Assembly: GCF_014358075.1 (NCBI RefSeq)
Contig: NZ_JACONT010000037.1
Span: 1-43,699 of the forward strand
Direction: 5' to 3'
Length of the DNA stretch: 43,699 nt
From: Sphingomonas albertensis
GTDB lineage: Bacteria > Pseudomonadota > Alphaproteobacteria > Sphingomonadales > Sphingomonadaceae
Shown here: positions 18,401 through 25,279 of the stretch, piece by piece
Layout: the number at the start of each line of letters is the position of its first letter
Numbering within the stretch: the stretch's first letter is position 1
The notes under the pieces: model-generated
The model's input: only the letters and a program-made list of their open reading frames with translations
What the model was told of the DNA's origin: nothing
Databases searched by the model: none
Made by a program: the position numbers and the translations under genes

Positions 18401-18620
18401 TGTCGATGCCCTTCATCTGCTGCTCGATGATCTGCGTCGTCGTGTTCTCGAGCGTCTGCGCGTCGGCACCCGGATAGGACGTCGCGACCGTCACCTTGGG
18501 GGCGGCGATCTCAGGGAACTGCGCGATCGGCAGTGACCGGATCGCGAGGATGCCGGCCAGCATCAGGATGATGGCGATGACCCACGCGAAGATGGGTCGA
18601 TCGATGAAATAGCGTGACAT
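15408..18620 (-). CDS. RND efflux pump permease, HAE1/AcrB family
   Basis: 1070 aa inner-membrane, proton-driven multidrug exporter. It begins MSRYFIDRPIFAWVIAIILM (TM1) and carries the paired proton-relay aspartates D407-D408 in GLLVDDAIVVVENV, at the same numbering as E. coli AcrB. The porter loops, the second six-helix bundle and GLNNDIYLQVGLITTIGV late in the protein are typical. The C-terminal tail after LVKRVFKQD is unusual: it has two tandem octapeptides, DDNRDGGH and DDNRRPPH, encoded by a direct repeat at 15444-15457 and 15468-15481. It is middle gene of the operon, 6 bases after the adaptor stop. Confidence 0.97.
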   Translation of the reverse strand: MSRYFIDRPIFAWVIAIILMLAGILAIRSLPIAQFPEIAAPKVTVATSYPGADAQTLENTTTQIIEQQMKGIDNLRYFASTSDGSGNLAITLTFEQGTDPDIAQVQVQNKLQQATPLLPQEVQQAGLRVTKATANFLLIIAAYSENGDHDQVDLGDMIASKLQDPLSRIKGVGDTQVFGAQYSMRIWVDPFKMSNLGVTVTDITSALTAQNAQVSAGQVGSLPAVKGQSLNATVTAQSRLQTPEQFRAIIVRSATSGATVRLSDVARVEMGSENYSFQARYNGKQAAGFGVKLAPGANALDTVKLVKAEVNRIAKQFPPDVKVAFPIDNSTFVRLSVEQVIHTLIEAIVLVFLVMFLFLQNFRATLIPTIAVPVVLLGSLAVLQVAGFTINTLTLFGMVLAIGLLVDDAIVVVENVERLIQEEGLSPKEAAKKSMDEISGALVGIGLVLSAVFLPMAFFSGSTGVIFRQFSITIVSSMALSVLVALILTPALCATILKPAKEGHGEKKGFFGWFNRTFDKGVGKYGNGLRRVEKGWVRTMLVYAVIVVAMAFIFVRLPSGFLPEEDQGVMFAQVSMPSGTPMEETARTMDKVRDHFMIDEKANTAGIFTISGFGFVGQGQNVGIAFIQLKPWEDRSGAENSVAAVAARANQALAGIRAGMVIGFVPPAVQELGNANGFDFMLKDNAGVGHEKLLEARNMLLGMASQDKRLMQVRPNGLEDAPQLKLNVDQAQAGALGLSQQDINTTVSTAFGGAYINDFIDRGRVKKVFVQADAPFRTTPADLGNFYVRGTTSNAMAPFSSFSTTSWNYGPSRLERYNGVASFEIMGSPAPGVSSGTAIKAMEEMAAKLPPGIGYEWTGLSYEENLSGGQSTTVYALSLLIVFLCLAALYESWSIPIAVLLVVPLGVLGAVGAAMIFGLNNDIYLQVGLITTIGVAAKNAILIVEFAEEKMGDGMNAADAAVEAAKLRLRPILMTSFAFIFGVLPLALSSGAGAGGQNAIGWAVVGGMLSATVLAIFFVPLFFLLVKRVFKQDKAGSGQDRDQVRNDDDNRDGGHDDNRRPPHDQRPQEA

Positions 18621-18626
18621 GGGCGG

Positions 18627-19835
18627 TTACTTCCCGGCCTGCGCGGAACTGTTGCTGGTCGCACCGGACGCGTCGCCGCCTCCGGGTGCCGCGCCGGCGG
18701 GCTTGGCGACCTGCTGCGGGGCGGCGGGCTTGACAGTCGAGCCGGGGCGCAGGTTGAGCAGTCCCTCGACGATCAGCTTGTCGCCGGGCTTCAGGCCGCT
18801 GGTGACGATCCACTTGTCGCCGATCACGCGATCGGTGGTGACGGTGCGCTGCTCGACCTTGTTCTGCGCGTTGACGACCAGCGCGGTCGCACCGCCGCGC
18901 GGATCGCGCGTGATGCCCGCGGTGGGCGCCATGATCGCCTGGCGACGCGTGCCCTCGACCAGTTTGGCGCGGACGTACATGCCCGGCAACAACAGGCCGT
19001 TGGGATTCGGGAAGCTTGCACGCAGCGTTACAGCGCCAGTGGTCTGGTCGACCGTGACTTCGGCGAACTGCAGGCGCCCCTCGATCGGATAGGTCGTGCC
19101 GTTCGGCAGGATCAGCTGGACGCGCGCGCTGCCGTCGCCGCGAGTCACGCCGCCGCTCGCCATCGCCTGCTTGAGGTCGAGCAGCTGCGCCGCAGACTGG
19201 ACGACGTCGACATAGACGGTGTTGGTGCGCTGGATCGTCGCGAGCGGATCGGTCTGGCCGGTCTGGACGAGCGCGCCGACGGTCACGAGCGAACGCCCGA
19301 TGCGGCCCGAGATCGGCGCCTTGATGCGCGTGAAGCCGAGATTGACGCGGGCCGACTGGACCGCCGCCTGCTGCGCTGCAACATTGGCGCGCGCCTGCTG
19401 GGCGGATGCCGTGGCGTTGTCCGCCTCCTGCTTGCTGACCGCGTTGAGCGCGACGAGCTGGCCGTAGCGCTGGGCCTGGAGGCGGGTCGCGTTGATCTGC
19501 GACTGGGCGGCGCCGAGCTGGCCCTGCGCACTGGCGAGAGCCGCGCGGTAAGGCGCGTCCTCGATCGCGTAGAGAACCTGGCCCTTGCTGACCATCGCGC
19601 CCTCGGTGAACAGGCGATCGCGGACGACGCCGCTGACCTGCGGACGCACTTCCGAGGTCTCCACCGCGGCGATACGGCCGGGAAGCTCGGAGGTAAGCAC
19701 CACCGACTCTTCGCCGACGGTGACGACGCCGACCGTGGGCGTGGGCGGAGGCGGCGGCGCCTGCTCCTTGCCACAAGCCGACAGCAGGGCGAGCGCGAAG
19801 AGCGCCACCGATCCCTTAAGGTTCAATTGCTGCAT
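18627..19835 (-). CDS. RND efflux periplasmic adaptor (membrane fusion protein, AcrA type)
   Basis: 402 aa. Signal peptide with lipobox LLSAC (Cys21), then barrel-sandwich, alpha-hairpin (Gln/Ala-rich heptads near residues 85-150) and beta-barrel domains; VNLGFTRIKAPISGRIGRS is the classical lipoyl-half signature. It links pump and outer-membrane duct. I chose the ATG at 19835 (MQQLN), preceded by CGGGA at normal spacing; an ATG nine bases upstream and a GTG at 19871 are in frame, but the GTG abuts the operator. First gene of the operon. The C-terminal tail is Ala/Gly/Ser-rich. Confidence 0.93.
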   Translation of the reverse strand: MQQLNLKGSVALFALALLSACGKEQAPPPPPTPTVGVVTVGEESVVLTSELPGRIAAVETSEVRPQVSGVVRDRLFTEGAMVSKGQVLYAIEDAPYRAALASAQGQLGAAQSQINATRLQAQRYGQLVALNAVSKQEADNATASAQQARANVAAQQAAVQSARVNLGFTRIKAPISGRIGRSLVTVGALVQTGQTDPLATIQRTNTVYVDVVQSAAQLLDLKQAMASGGVTRGDGSARVQLILPNGTTYPIEGRLQFAEVTVDQTTGAVTLRASFPNPNGLLLPGMYVRAKLVEGTRRQAIMAPTAGITRDPRGGATALVVNAQNKVEQRTVTTDRVIGDKWIVTSGLKPGDKLIVEGLLNLRPGSTVKPAAPQQVAKPAGAAPGGGDASGATSNSSAQAGK

Positions 19836-19872
19836 GTTAAGCATCCCGACGTCCGTGCAGATTAGGTTCACC

Positions 19873-19890
19873 GGAATGAACGTTCATTCC
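19873..19890. promoter_or_regulatory. Perfect 18-bp palindromic operator, probable TetR site
   Basis: GGAATGAACGTTCATTCC reads the same on both strands. It lies in the divergent gap between the adaptor gene (minus) and the TetR regulator (plus), 38 bases before the adaptor start and 66 before the regulator start. TetR proteins of the AcrR type bind such palindromes. It probably represses the efflux operon and may also autoregulate. Confidence 0.7.
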
Positions 19891-19900
19891 GCTTGCTTGC

Positions 19901-19929
19901 CCGCTAGGATTGTGCGAGCGGCCGGTCAA
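19901..19929 (-). promoter_or_regulatory. Weak candidate promoter of the efflux operon
   Basis: On the minus strand TTGACC (19929-19924) and TAGCGG (19906-19901) are spaced by 17 bases. The -10 box is poor. If real, transcription would begin about where the 18-bp palindrome at 19873-19890 lies, so a bound regulator would block initiation or early elongation. Confidence 0.3.
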
Positions 19930-19955
19930 TCAAAAAACGCATCGGGAATTCTGTT

Positions 19956-20540
19956 TTGAGTGCAGTGCAACATGAGAAGTGCAGCCGGGAGCGTATTATC
20001 GCCGCGGCCCGGCATCTGTTTGCGACTCAAGGCTTTCACCAGACGCCGATGTCCGAACTGGCGCAGGCTGCCGAGGTATCGGTCGGTCAGATCTATCGTT
20101 TGTTCACCGGAAAGAATGCGGTGATCCAGGCGATCGTCATGGAGGATGCGACCGGCAAGATGGCCGAAATGCAGACCATGAACGACTCGGTGAAGTCGTG
20201 CGGGATGTCGATCGAGGAGGGTTTCGTCGAGCTGTCGCGGCGGGCCCTGTCAAAGGGCGACGAGGCGCTCACATTCGAGATCATGGCGGAGGCGCACCGT
20301 AACACGGATGTCGCCGATACCATCGCCGATCTGTGCAGCGGGTTCCGCAGCATGATCCGCGACCTGGCCTGTGTCGCCAACCCCGACCTGTCCGACAACG
20401 ACTTGGAAGGCGCGGAGGAACTGATCCTTGCCTTCATGTTCGGGCTTGGCCACCGCACCTTGTCGCGGCCCCGTTTGTCTGAGGATGAGACGGCGCGGTT
20501 GACCGGGCGGATGATTTTGGCCGCGGTTCGCGCGCTCTAG
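19956..20540 (+). CDS. TetR/AcrR family transcriptional repressor
   Basis: 194 aa starting at TTG 19956 (GGGAA upstream); a GTG three codons later is an alternative. Residues about 10-56 form the TetR helix-turn-helix (RIIAAARHLFATQGFHQTPM, SVGQIYRLFTGK). The C-terminal ligand domain ends SRPRLSEDETARLTGRMILAAV. It is divergent from the RND operon, with the palindromic operator in between, so it is very likely the local repressor, released by pump substrates. A paired repeat follows its stop. Confidence 0.9.
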   Translation: MSAVQHEKCSRERIIAAARHLFATQGFHQTPMSELAQAAEVSVGQIYRLFTGKNAVIQAIVMEDATGKMAEMQTMNDSVKSCGMSIEEGFVELSRRALSKGDEALTFEIMAEAHRNTDVADTIADLCSGFRSMIRDLACVANPDLSDNDLEGAEELILAFMFGLGHRTLSRPRLSEDETARLTGRMILAAVRAL

Positions 20541-20547
20541 GATAAGG

Positions 20548-20696
20548 CCGTTCGTGCTGAGTAGCGACCGAGTAGCTTCGCAGAAGCGTATCGAGGGCGC
20601 GTATCGAAGCATCGGTTCTGCGCGCTAACCTGTCCTTCGATACGCCATCTCGATACGCGGCTATGCCGCTACTCGATGGCTACTCAGGACGAACGG
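20548..20696. repeat. Head-to-head pair of family E repeats
   Basis: The left unit 20548-20597 is the reverse complement of the consensus CCCTCGATACG...CTACTC(A/G)G-ACGAACGG. The right unit 20634-20696 runs forward (CCTTCGATACG...GGACGAACGG). The outer 18 bases match inversely at 17/18. The spacer is 36 bases. Orientation is the same as that of the two copies flanking the GIY-YIG gene at 42443 and 42799. It fills the convergent gap between the TetR and HWE-kinase genes; no other gene is visible in 20541-20742. Confidence 0.85.
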
Positions 20697-20742
20697 TAAA
20701 GGGCACGAAAGGCGGATCAGTCCGTCGTTGTAGCTTGCGCGT

Positions 20743-21774
20743 TTATCGTACTGCCGCGCGCAGGGTGGCGCGGACGCCGGTGTGGGCCGGGTCGTATTCG
20801 ACTATCGTCTGGAGGCTTTGCGCCATCGCCTTGATCAGCTTCGTGCCGAGGCCGGTGCCGCGCGGCGTCGCGTCTTCGGGGATGCCGCAGCCATCGTCCT
20901 CGACCGCCAGCAGGAAGATGTCGTCGTCGATCCGGCGCAGCGCGACCCGGACTTCGCCGCCGCCGCTGGGATAGGCGTATTTGCATGCGTTGGTGACGAG
21001 TTCGGTGACGATCACGCCGAGCGACACCGCGCGGTCGGTCGGCAGGCGGATCGGCTCGGCGGCAAGGCTGAGCGCGCGCGGGAGGGCGTCGGTCGACCAA
21101 GTCTCGGCGAGTTCGTCGACCAGCGCGCCGAGATATTCCTGCATGTCGACGCTCTCGACGTCGTTGCTGGTGTAGAGCCGGCGGTGGACCTGCGCGATTG
21201 CCTGGATGCGGCGCTGCGTATCCTCCAGTGCCTCGCGTGCGGAAGGATCGGTCAGCGCGGTAGCCTGGAGGCGGACCATCGCCGAGACGAGTTGCAGCGA
21301 GTTGGCGACGCGGTGGTTCACCTCACCGAGCAACGCCTCGAGCCGCGCGTTGCTGGCGCGGAGATCGGCTTCGGCGGACGCCTTTTGCTGTTCCAGCACC
21401 GAGCGCGCGCGGACCTGTTCGAACGAGGCGGCGAGCAGGTCGAAAAAATCCTCGCCGACAGTCTTCACCACGTAGTCGGCGGCGCCGGCCTTCAGCGCGG
21501 CTACAGCGATGCGGCCTTCCTCGGAGCCGGTCACGTACACGATCGGCGGTTGATCGGGCAGGCGGCGGAGTGCTTCGAGCGTCTCCAGGCCGTCCATGCC
21601 GGGCATGTAGTGATCGACCGCGATCAGGTCGAAGCGCTCGGCAGCGGCCTTGACCACGCCCTCCGCACCGGTCTCGGCGACGGTCATCCGGTAGCCGCGG
21701 CGTTCGAGCGCACGTGCCGCCAGCCGCCGGATACCGGCGTCGTCGTCGATGTAGAGGACGCTTGGCCCGCTCAC
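20743..21774 (-). CDS. Receiver-HWE/HisKA_2 hybrid histidine kinase
   Basis: 343 aa, soluble. Residues 1-120 are a receiver domain with acidic pocket D10-D12, phospho-acceptor D54 (IAVDHYMPGMDG) and Lys104. A coiled coil (about 115-148) leads to a HisKA_2 dimerisation domain with phospho-His H154 (LGEVNHRVANSLQLVSAM), then an HATPase with the N box TELVTNACKYAYP and G box DDGCGIPED. It is third in a chain with the response regulator (ATGA overlap, 21771-21774). It probably receives phosphate from the upstream kinase or regulator and passes it to an unknown partner; PhyR/NepR genes are not in the window. Confidence 0.9.
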   Translation of the reverse strand: MSGPSVLYIDDDAGIRRLAARALERRGYRMTVAETGAEGVVKAAAERFDLIAVDHYMPGMDGLETLEALRRLPDQPPIVYVTGSEEGRIAVAALKAGAADYVVKTVGEDFFDLLAASFEQVRARSVLEQQKASAEADLRASNARLEALLGEVNHRVANSLQLVSAMVRLQATALTDPSAREALEDTQRRIQAIAQVHRRLYTSNDVESVDMQEYLGALVDELAETWSTDALPRALSLAAEPIRLPTDRAVSLGVIVTELVTNACKYAYPSGGGEVRVALRRIDDDIFLLAVEDDGCGIPEDATPRGTGLGTKLIKAMAQSLQTIVEYDPAHTGVRATLRAAVR

Positions 21775-22211
21775 TCTGTTTCGGGAACCTGGATCACCGA
21801 CAGGAACAGCCCGAGCTGGCGGATCGCCTGTGCGAAGCTCTCGTAGTTCACCGGCTTGGTGATGTAGACGTTGCAGCCGAGATCGTAGCAGCGCTCGATC
21901 TCGACCTTGTCATCGGTGGTCGTCAGCACGACGACCGGCGTCCGCTTGAGCGGGCTGCCCTCCGCCTTGATCCGCGCCAGAATGTCCGTCCCGCTCATGT
22001 CCGGAAGGTTGAGATCGAGCAGAATCATCGCCGGGCCGCTCTTGGCCGGGCCGTCGACCGCGTTGAACAGGAAATCCAGCGCGGTGGTGCCATCGGTGAA
22101 GTGCTTGATATCGTTTAGGATACCGGCGCGACGGATGTTCTTCTCGATAAGCCGGGCATGGCCCTCGTCGTCCTCGATCATGACGATCCCGACGGTCTGG
22201 TGCTGGTTCAT
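21771..22211 (-). CDS. Single-domain response regulator (Rcp1-like)
   Basis: 146 aa made of one receiver domain with no output domain. Acidic pocket E13-D14-D15, phospho-acceptor D66 in LLDLNLPDMSG, conserved Thr near 97-99 and K119 in ITKP. The inserted loop before D66 (FNAVDGPAKSGP) resembles the Rcp1 class paired with phytochrome-type kinases. It overlaps both neighbours by ATGA, so the three genes are translated together. Likely a phosphate shuttle between the CHASE3 kinase and the HWE kinase. Confidence 0.92.
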   Translation of the reverse strand: MNQHQTVGIVMIEDDEGHARLIEKNIRRAGILNDIKHFTDGTTALDFLFNAVDGPAKSGPAMILLDLNLPDMSGTDILARIKAEGSPLKRTPVVVLTTTDDKVEIERCYDLGCNVYITKPVNYESFAQAIRQLGLFLSVIQVPETE

Positions 22212-23716
22212 GCCTTGATATCCTGAATCGACAATTCGGTGGGAAGATTGAGGCGGAAGGTGGCGCCGTCGCCGAGCGTCGACTGCACGTCGATCGTACC
22301 GCCGAGACGATAGGCGAGTGCGCGGACATGCGCGAGTCCGATGCCTTCGCCGGGCTGGTCCTGCGCGCCCGACCGGCGGAACAGGTCGAACACGCGCTGG
22401 TGATCGCGCGGATCGATGCCGCGGCCATTGTCGATCACCGACAGGATCACACGGTTGCGCTCCTTGTGCCCCGTCACGACGATCTCGCCGGGGCGGCCGG
22501 GTTTCAGATACTTGGTCGCGTTCTCGATCAGGTTCGACAGGATCTGTTCGAGCGCGAGCCGATCGGTGACGACCGCCGGGATCGGCCGCTCGACCCGCAC
22601 GACCGCGCCGCGATCGTCGATCACGTGCTGGATCGATCCGATGATCATGTCGACCAGTTGCGCGGGATCGACAGGCTCGGGCGCGATCGTCCGGCGGCCT
22701 TCGCGCGACAGCTTCAGGATGGCGTTGATCAGCCGGTCCATCTTCTGCGTCGAGGTGCGGATGAAACCGATCGCCTCGGGCAGGTCCTCGCGCGCCGCCA
22801 GGCGGGCGTCCTCGGTCAGGATATGCGGCGCCTCGGCCTCGGCACGGTCGACCAGCTCGGCGAGCGGACCGGCGGCGGTGGCGAGCTCGGCGGTGAAGCC
22901 CATCACGTTGACGAGCGGCGAGCGGAGGTCATGACTGACGATATAGGCGAAGCGCTGGATTTCCTCGTTCGCGCGGCTGAGATCAGCGGTGCGCTCCGTG
23001 ACCTGCTCCTCGAGCGTTTCGTTGAGATCGCGCAGGCTGTCGCGCGAGGTGGCGAGATCGGCGGTGTAGCGGCGGATCACCAGGATCGCGAGGATCGCGA
23101 CGATCAGCAGCAGGATCGCGGCGAGCCCTGCGACCGAGAGGAACAGCGCACTGGTCTGTTGCTGGCGCCCGCTGCGGATCGCGAGCAGGCGGACCTCGTC
23201 GGCGGCCATCGCCTGGAGGCGGTAGCGGATACCGCGCATCAGCGGCACGCTGGCATCGACCGCGAACCGGCGCTGTGCCTCGGCGATCCGGCCGCTTGCG
23301 ACTAGCGCCATCGACTGCGCCCTGAGCGCGCGCAACTGGACGAAGCGCGGCTCGATCAGGTCGAGCCGTGCGATCTGCGCCGGATTGTCTGCGGTGAGGC
23401 GACGAAGCGTGGCGATCGACGGTGCGAGATTGCCTGCGCTCCGGGCGTAAGCGGCGGAGAACAGCGGCATCCCGGTCAGGAGATAGCCGCGCCGCGCCGT
23501 CTCCGACTGCTCCATCTGGCTATGGAGCGTGGCGACCGCTTGGCGGACATCCTGGGTGTGGAGGATCTCGGCGGTATAGGTGCGGTTGCGGACCGTGATC
23601 CAGCCGATCGCGATCGCTGCAGCCGCCAGCGCGACGAAGCCGAGCGTCATGAAGGCGACCAGCCACCGCGCGACCCGACCTTCGGACGAGGGCAAATTCA
23701 AGCGTACGCGGACCAT
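22208..23716 (-). CDS. CHASE3-domain sensor histidine kinase
   Basis: 502 aa. TM1 at about 18-42, a periplasmic CHASE3 domain (about 45-185; SQMEQSETARRGYLLTG is characteristic), TM2 at about 188-214, a coiled coil (DLNETLEEQVTERTADL), a HisKA domain with H262 in IVSHDLRSPLVN, and a HATPase with N box LIENATKYL and G boxes DNGRGID and GEGIGLA. An insert near 285-310 lengthens the HisKA region, as in phytochrome-like kinases. The signal is unknown. First gene of the three-gene signalling operon. Confidence 0.92.
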   Translation of the reverse strand: MVRVRLNLPSSEGRVARWLVAFMTLGFVALAAAAIAIGWITVRNRTYTAEILHTQDVRQAVATLHSQMEQSETARRGYLLTGMPLFSAAYARSAGNLAPSIATLRRLTADNPAQIARLDLIEPRFVQLRALRAQSMALVASGRIAEAQRRFAVDASVPLMRGIRYRLQAMAADEVRLLAIRSGRQQQTSALFLSVAGLAAILLLIVAILAILVIRRYTADLATSRDSLRDLNETLEEQVTERTADLSRANEEIQRFAYIVSHDLRSPLVNVMGFTAELATAAGPLAELVDRAEAEAPHILTEDARLAAREDLPEAIGFIRTSTQKMDRLINAILKLSREGRRTIAPEPVDPAQLVDMIIGSIQHVIDDRGAVVRVERPIPAVVTDRLALEQILSNLIENATKYLKPGRPGEIVVTGHKERNRVILSVIDNGRGIDPRDHQRVFDLFRRSGAQDQPGEGIGLAHVRALAYRLGGTIDVQSTLGDGATFRLNLPTELSIQDIKA

Positions 23717-23800
23717 GGATCGCGCTGTAAGGGAGTGCCGATCGTTACACCAGCGATACTGGATTGCCGCAGAGCAATTGGGGGAGGATTGAAACGGCCG

Positions 23801-24589
23801 CTACAGCAGCAAATCCTGCGCGCTGGCCTTGCCGACGCGACCGCCGCCACTGCGCCGGTCCATCTCGTGGTTGGCGGTGAAGCGGATGTCGGGGTCGCGG
23901 TCGGTCATGAACGCCATCAGCGTCTCGTGGTCGAGCTCGGACCATTCCTTGCCGCGATCGGGGCCGTAGCGGACGCGGGGGATCAGCCCCGGATCGCGCG
24001 ACCATTCGACGAGTTGCGCGAAGCTCGCCTCGTTGAGCATGTCGCGCAGGTGAAACGCGGTGACGTACGCGTCGGGAAACGCACGGTGCGCGGGCAGGCC
24101 GCGGTCATGCTCCATGCCGTGCGGCTTGCGCCAGTAGCGCAGCACCTGGTTCGAAAAGCTCGGCGAGTCGGGCCAGAGCCGGAGCGCGCACTTCCAGGTG
24201 CAGATCCATTCGGCGTCGCGAGTCAGTGCGGGGGTGCAGAATTTCTGCTCGAAATCCGCCCGGTGCGCGGCCAGCGCCAGCCGGCGCGGCCAGGGATCGA
24301 GCACTTGCCGCGCGCAGTCATGCCAATACGGTGCGTTGGCGACATGCTCGTCGAGGATATGGTGGATCGCCTGGGTGATCGGCGGGATCAGCCGGCCGGG
24401 ATTGACGAGCAGGCTGCCGCCTTCGCCGTAGATCTCCCAGCGGCCGTCTTCGCCGAGCGCGACGTCTTGCCAGCCGATCTCGCAGACACCGTGCGCGGGC
24501 GGGGCCGAGCCGGTGGTCTCCAGGTCGACGACCCGGATCATCTGCGGTTGTGGTTTGGGCTTGGGGTAGGGGGGCGCCATGCCCGCCAT
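23801..24589 (-). CDS. DEDDh 3'-5' exonuclease (ExoX/DnaQ-like)
   Basis: 262 aa. All DEDDh residues are seen: D22 and E24 in VDLETTG, D112 in HRADFEQ, H167 and D172 in HRAFPDAY. Residues about 190-262 form an extra C-terminal part with KEWSELDHETLMAFM and a DIRFTANHE motif. It probably degrades single-stranded DNA ends in repair, like exonuclease X, but RNA substrates cannot be excluded. The start is uncertain: codons at 24589, 24580 and 24541 are in frame and none has a strong ribosome-binding site. It lies 18 bases after the PH-domain gene, likely one operon. Confidence 0.85.
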   Translation of the reverse strand: MAGMAPPYPKPKPQPQMIRVVDLETTGSAPPAHGVCEIGWQDVALGEDGRWEIYGEGGSLLVNPGRLIPPITQAIHHILDEHVANAPYWHDCARQVLDPWPRRLALAAHRADFEQKFCTPALTRDAEWICTWKCALRLWPDSPSFSNQVLRYWRKPHGMEHDRGLPAHRAFPDAYVTAFHLRDMLNEASFAQLVEWSRDPGLIPRVRYGPDRGKEWSELDHETLMAFMTDRDPDIRFTANHEMDRRSGGGRVGKASAQDLLL

Positions 24590-24607
24590 GTGGGGACAAA
24601 AGCGCGC

Positions 24608-25063
24608 TTAATCCAGCGCGTATGCGTCCTCGTGGTCGATATCGAGTTCGCGGACGCCGCGGCGCTGGCGCGCGCGGTCGACCAGCTTGCGCAGGCCTTC
24701 GCGACGATCGCGCGCCATCGGGATATCGCGGAGGATGAACTCGCCGCCCGCCGTCGTGCGGTCGCTGGAGGTGAGGATGATCGTGCCGATGTCGGTCATC
24801 TGGTTGAGCAGCGAATAGCCGAGGCGGACGTCCTTGATCCGGTAGAGCTCGATCTCGTCGATCGTCTTGAACAGGATGCCACGGCGAACGATCAATCGCT
24901 GGTCGGTGATCTCGTAGCTGGCGCTGCGATTCTTGAGCCAGCGGACGCCGATGATGACGAAGCCGACGCCGGCGAGACAGGTCAGCAGCGTTCCCCAACC
25001 GGCAAAGCTGCCAAGCAGCCAGCGGCGCGTGCTGGAGCGAAATTCGTCGACTGGGCGCTCCAC
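24608..25063 (-). CDS. PH-domain membrane protein (bPH2/YdbS-like)
   Basis: 151 aa. A hydrophobic segment at about 16-41 (LLGSFAGWGTLLTCLAGVGFV) precedes a bacterial pleckstrin-homology-like domain (about 48-130) with YEITDQRLIVRRGILFKTIDEIELYRIKD split over its first strands. The C-terminus is charged. Function of the family is unclear; envelope or membrane-stress roles have been suggested for relatives. It is upstream of the exonuclease in the same direction. Confidence 0.85.
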   Translation of the reverse strand: MERPVDEFRSSTRRWLLGSFAGWGTLLTCLAGVGFVIIGVRWLKNRSASYEITDQRLIVRRGILFKTIDEIELYRIKDVRLGYSLLNQMTDIGTIILTSSDRTTAGGEFILRDIPMARDRREGLRKLVDRARQRRGVRELDIDHEDAYALD

Positions 25064-25163
25064 GGGGTGCTCCTTGGGATGGTGGTTGGAACGGTAGGCG
25101 AGGTGCTTGGCGTGTCAATCGGTTCGGTCGGTGGTGCCGATATCCTAACGAACCTACCCTCCT

Positions 25164-25271
25164 CCACCTCCCCGGCGGAGGCCGGGGGCCAGTTGGGGAA
25201 CGTCGCTGACGGAAGCCAGCACGCCGTTATTGCCACCTTTCGAACTGGGCCCCGGCCTTCGCCGGGGTGGT
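25164..25271. repeat. Paired palindrome, family C, copy 2
   Basis: Left unit CCACCTCCCCGGCGGAGGCC... (25164-25197) and inverted right unit CTGGGCCCCGGCCTTCGCC followed by GGGGTGG (25244-25271). It occupies the gap between the phosphomutase stop and the PH-domain gene start, both on the minus strand. The rest of 25064-25279 holds no visible gene. Confidence 0.8.
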
Positions 25272-25279
25272 GCGGTTGG

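Noticed and set aside
23717..23800. Possible small RNA or tRNA between the CHASE3 kinase and the exonuclease gene
   Set aside because: The 84-base gap has no cloverleaf, no hairpin with T-run and no conserved motif.
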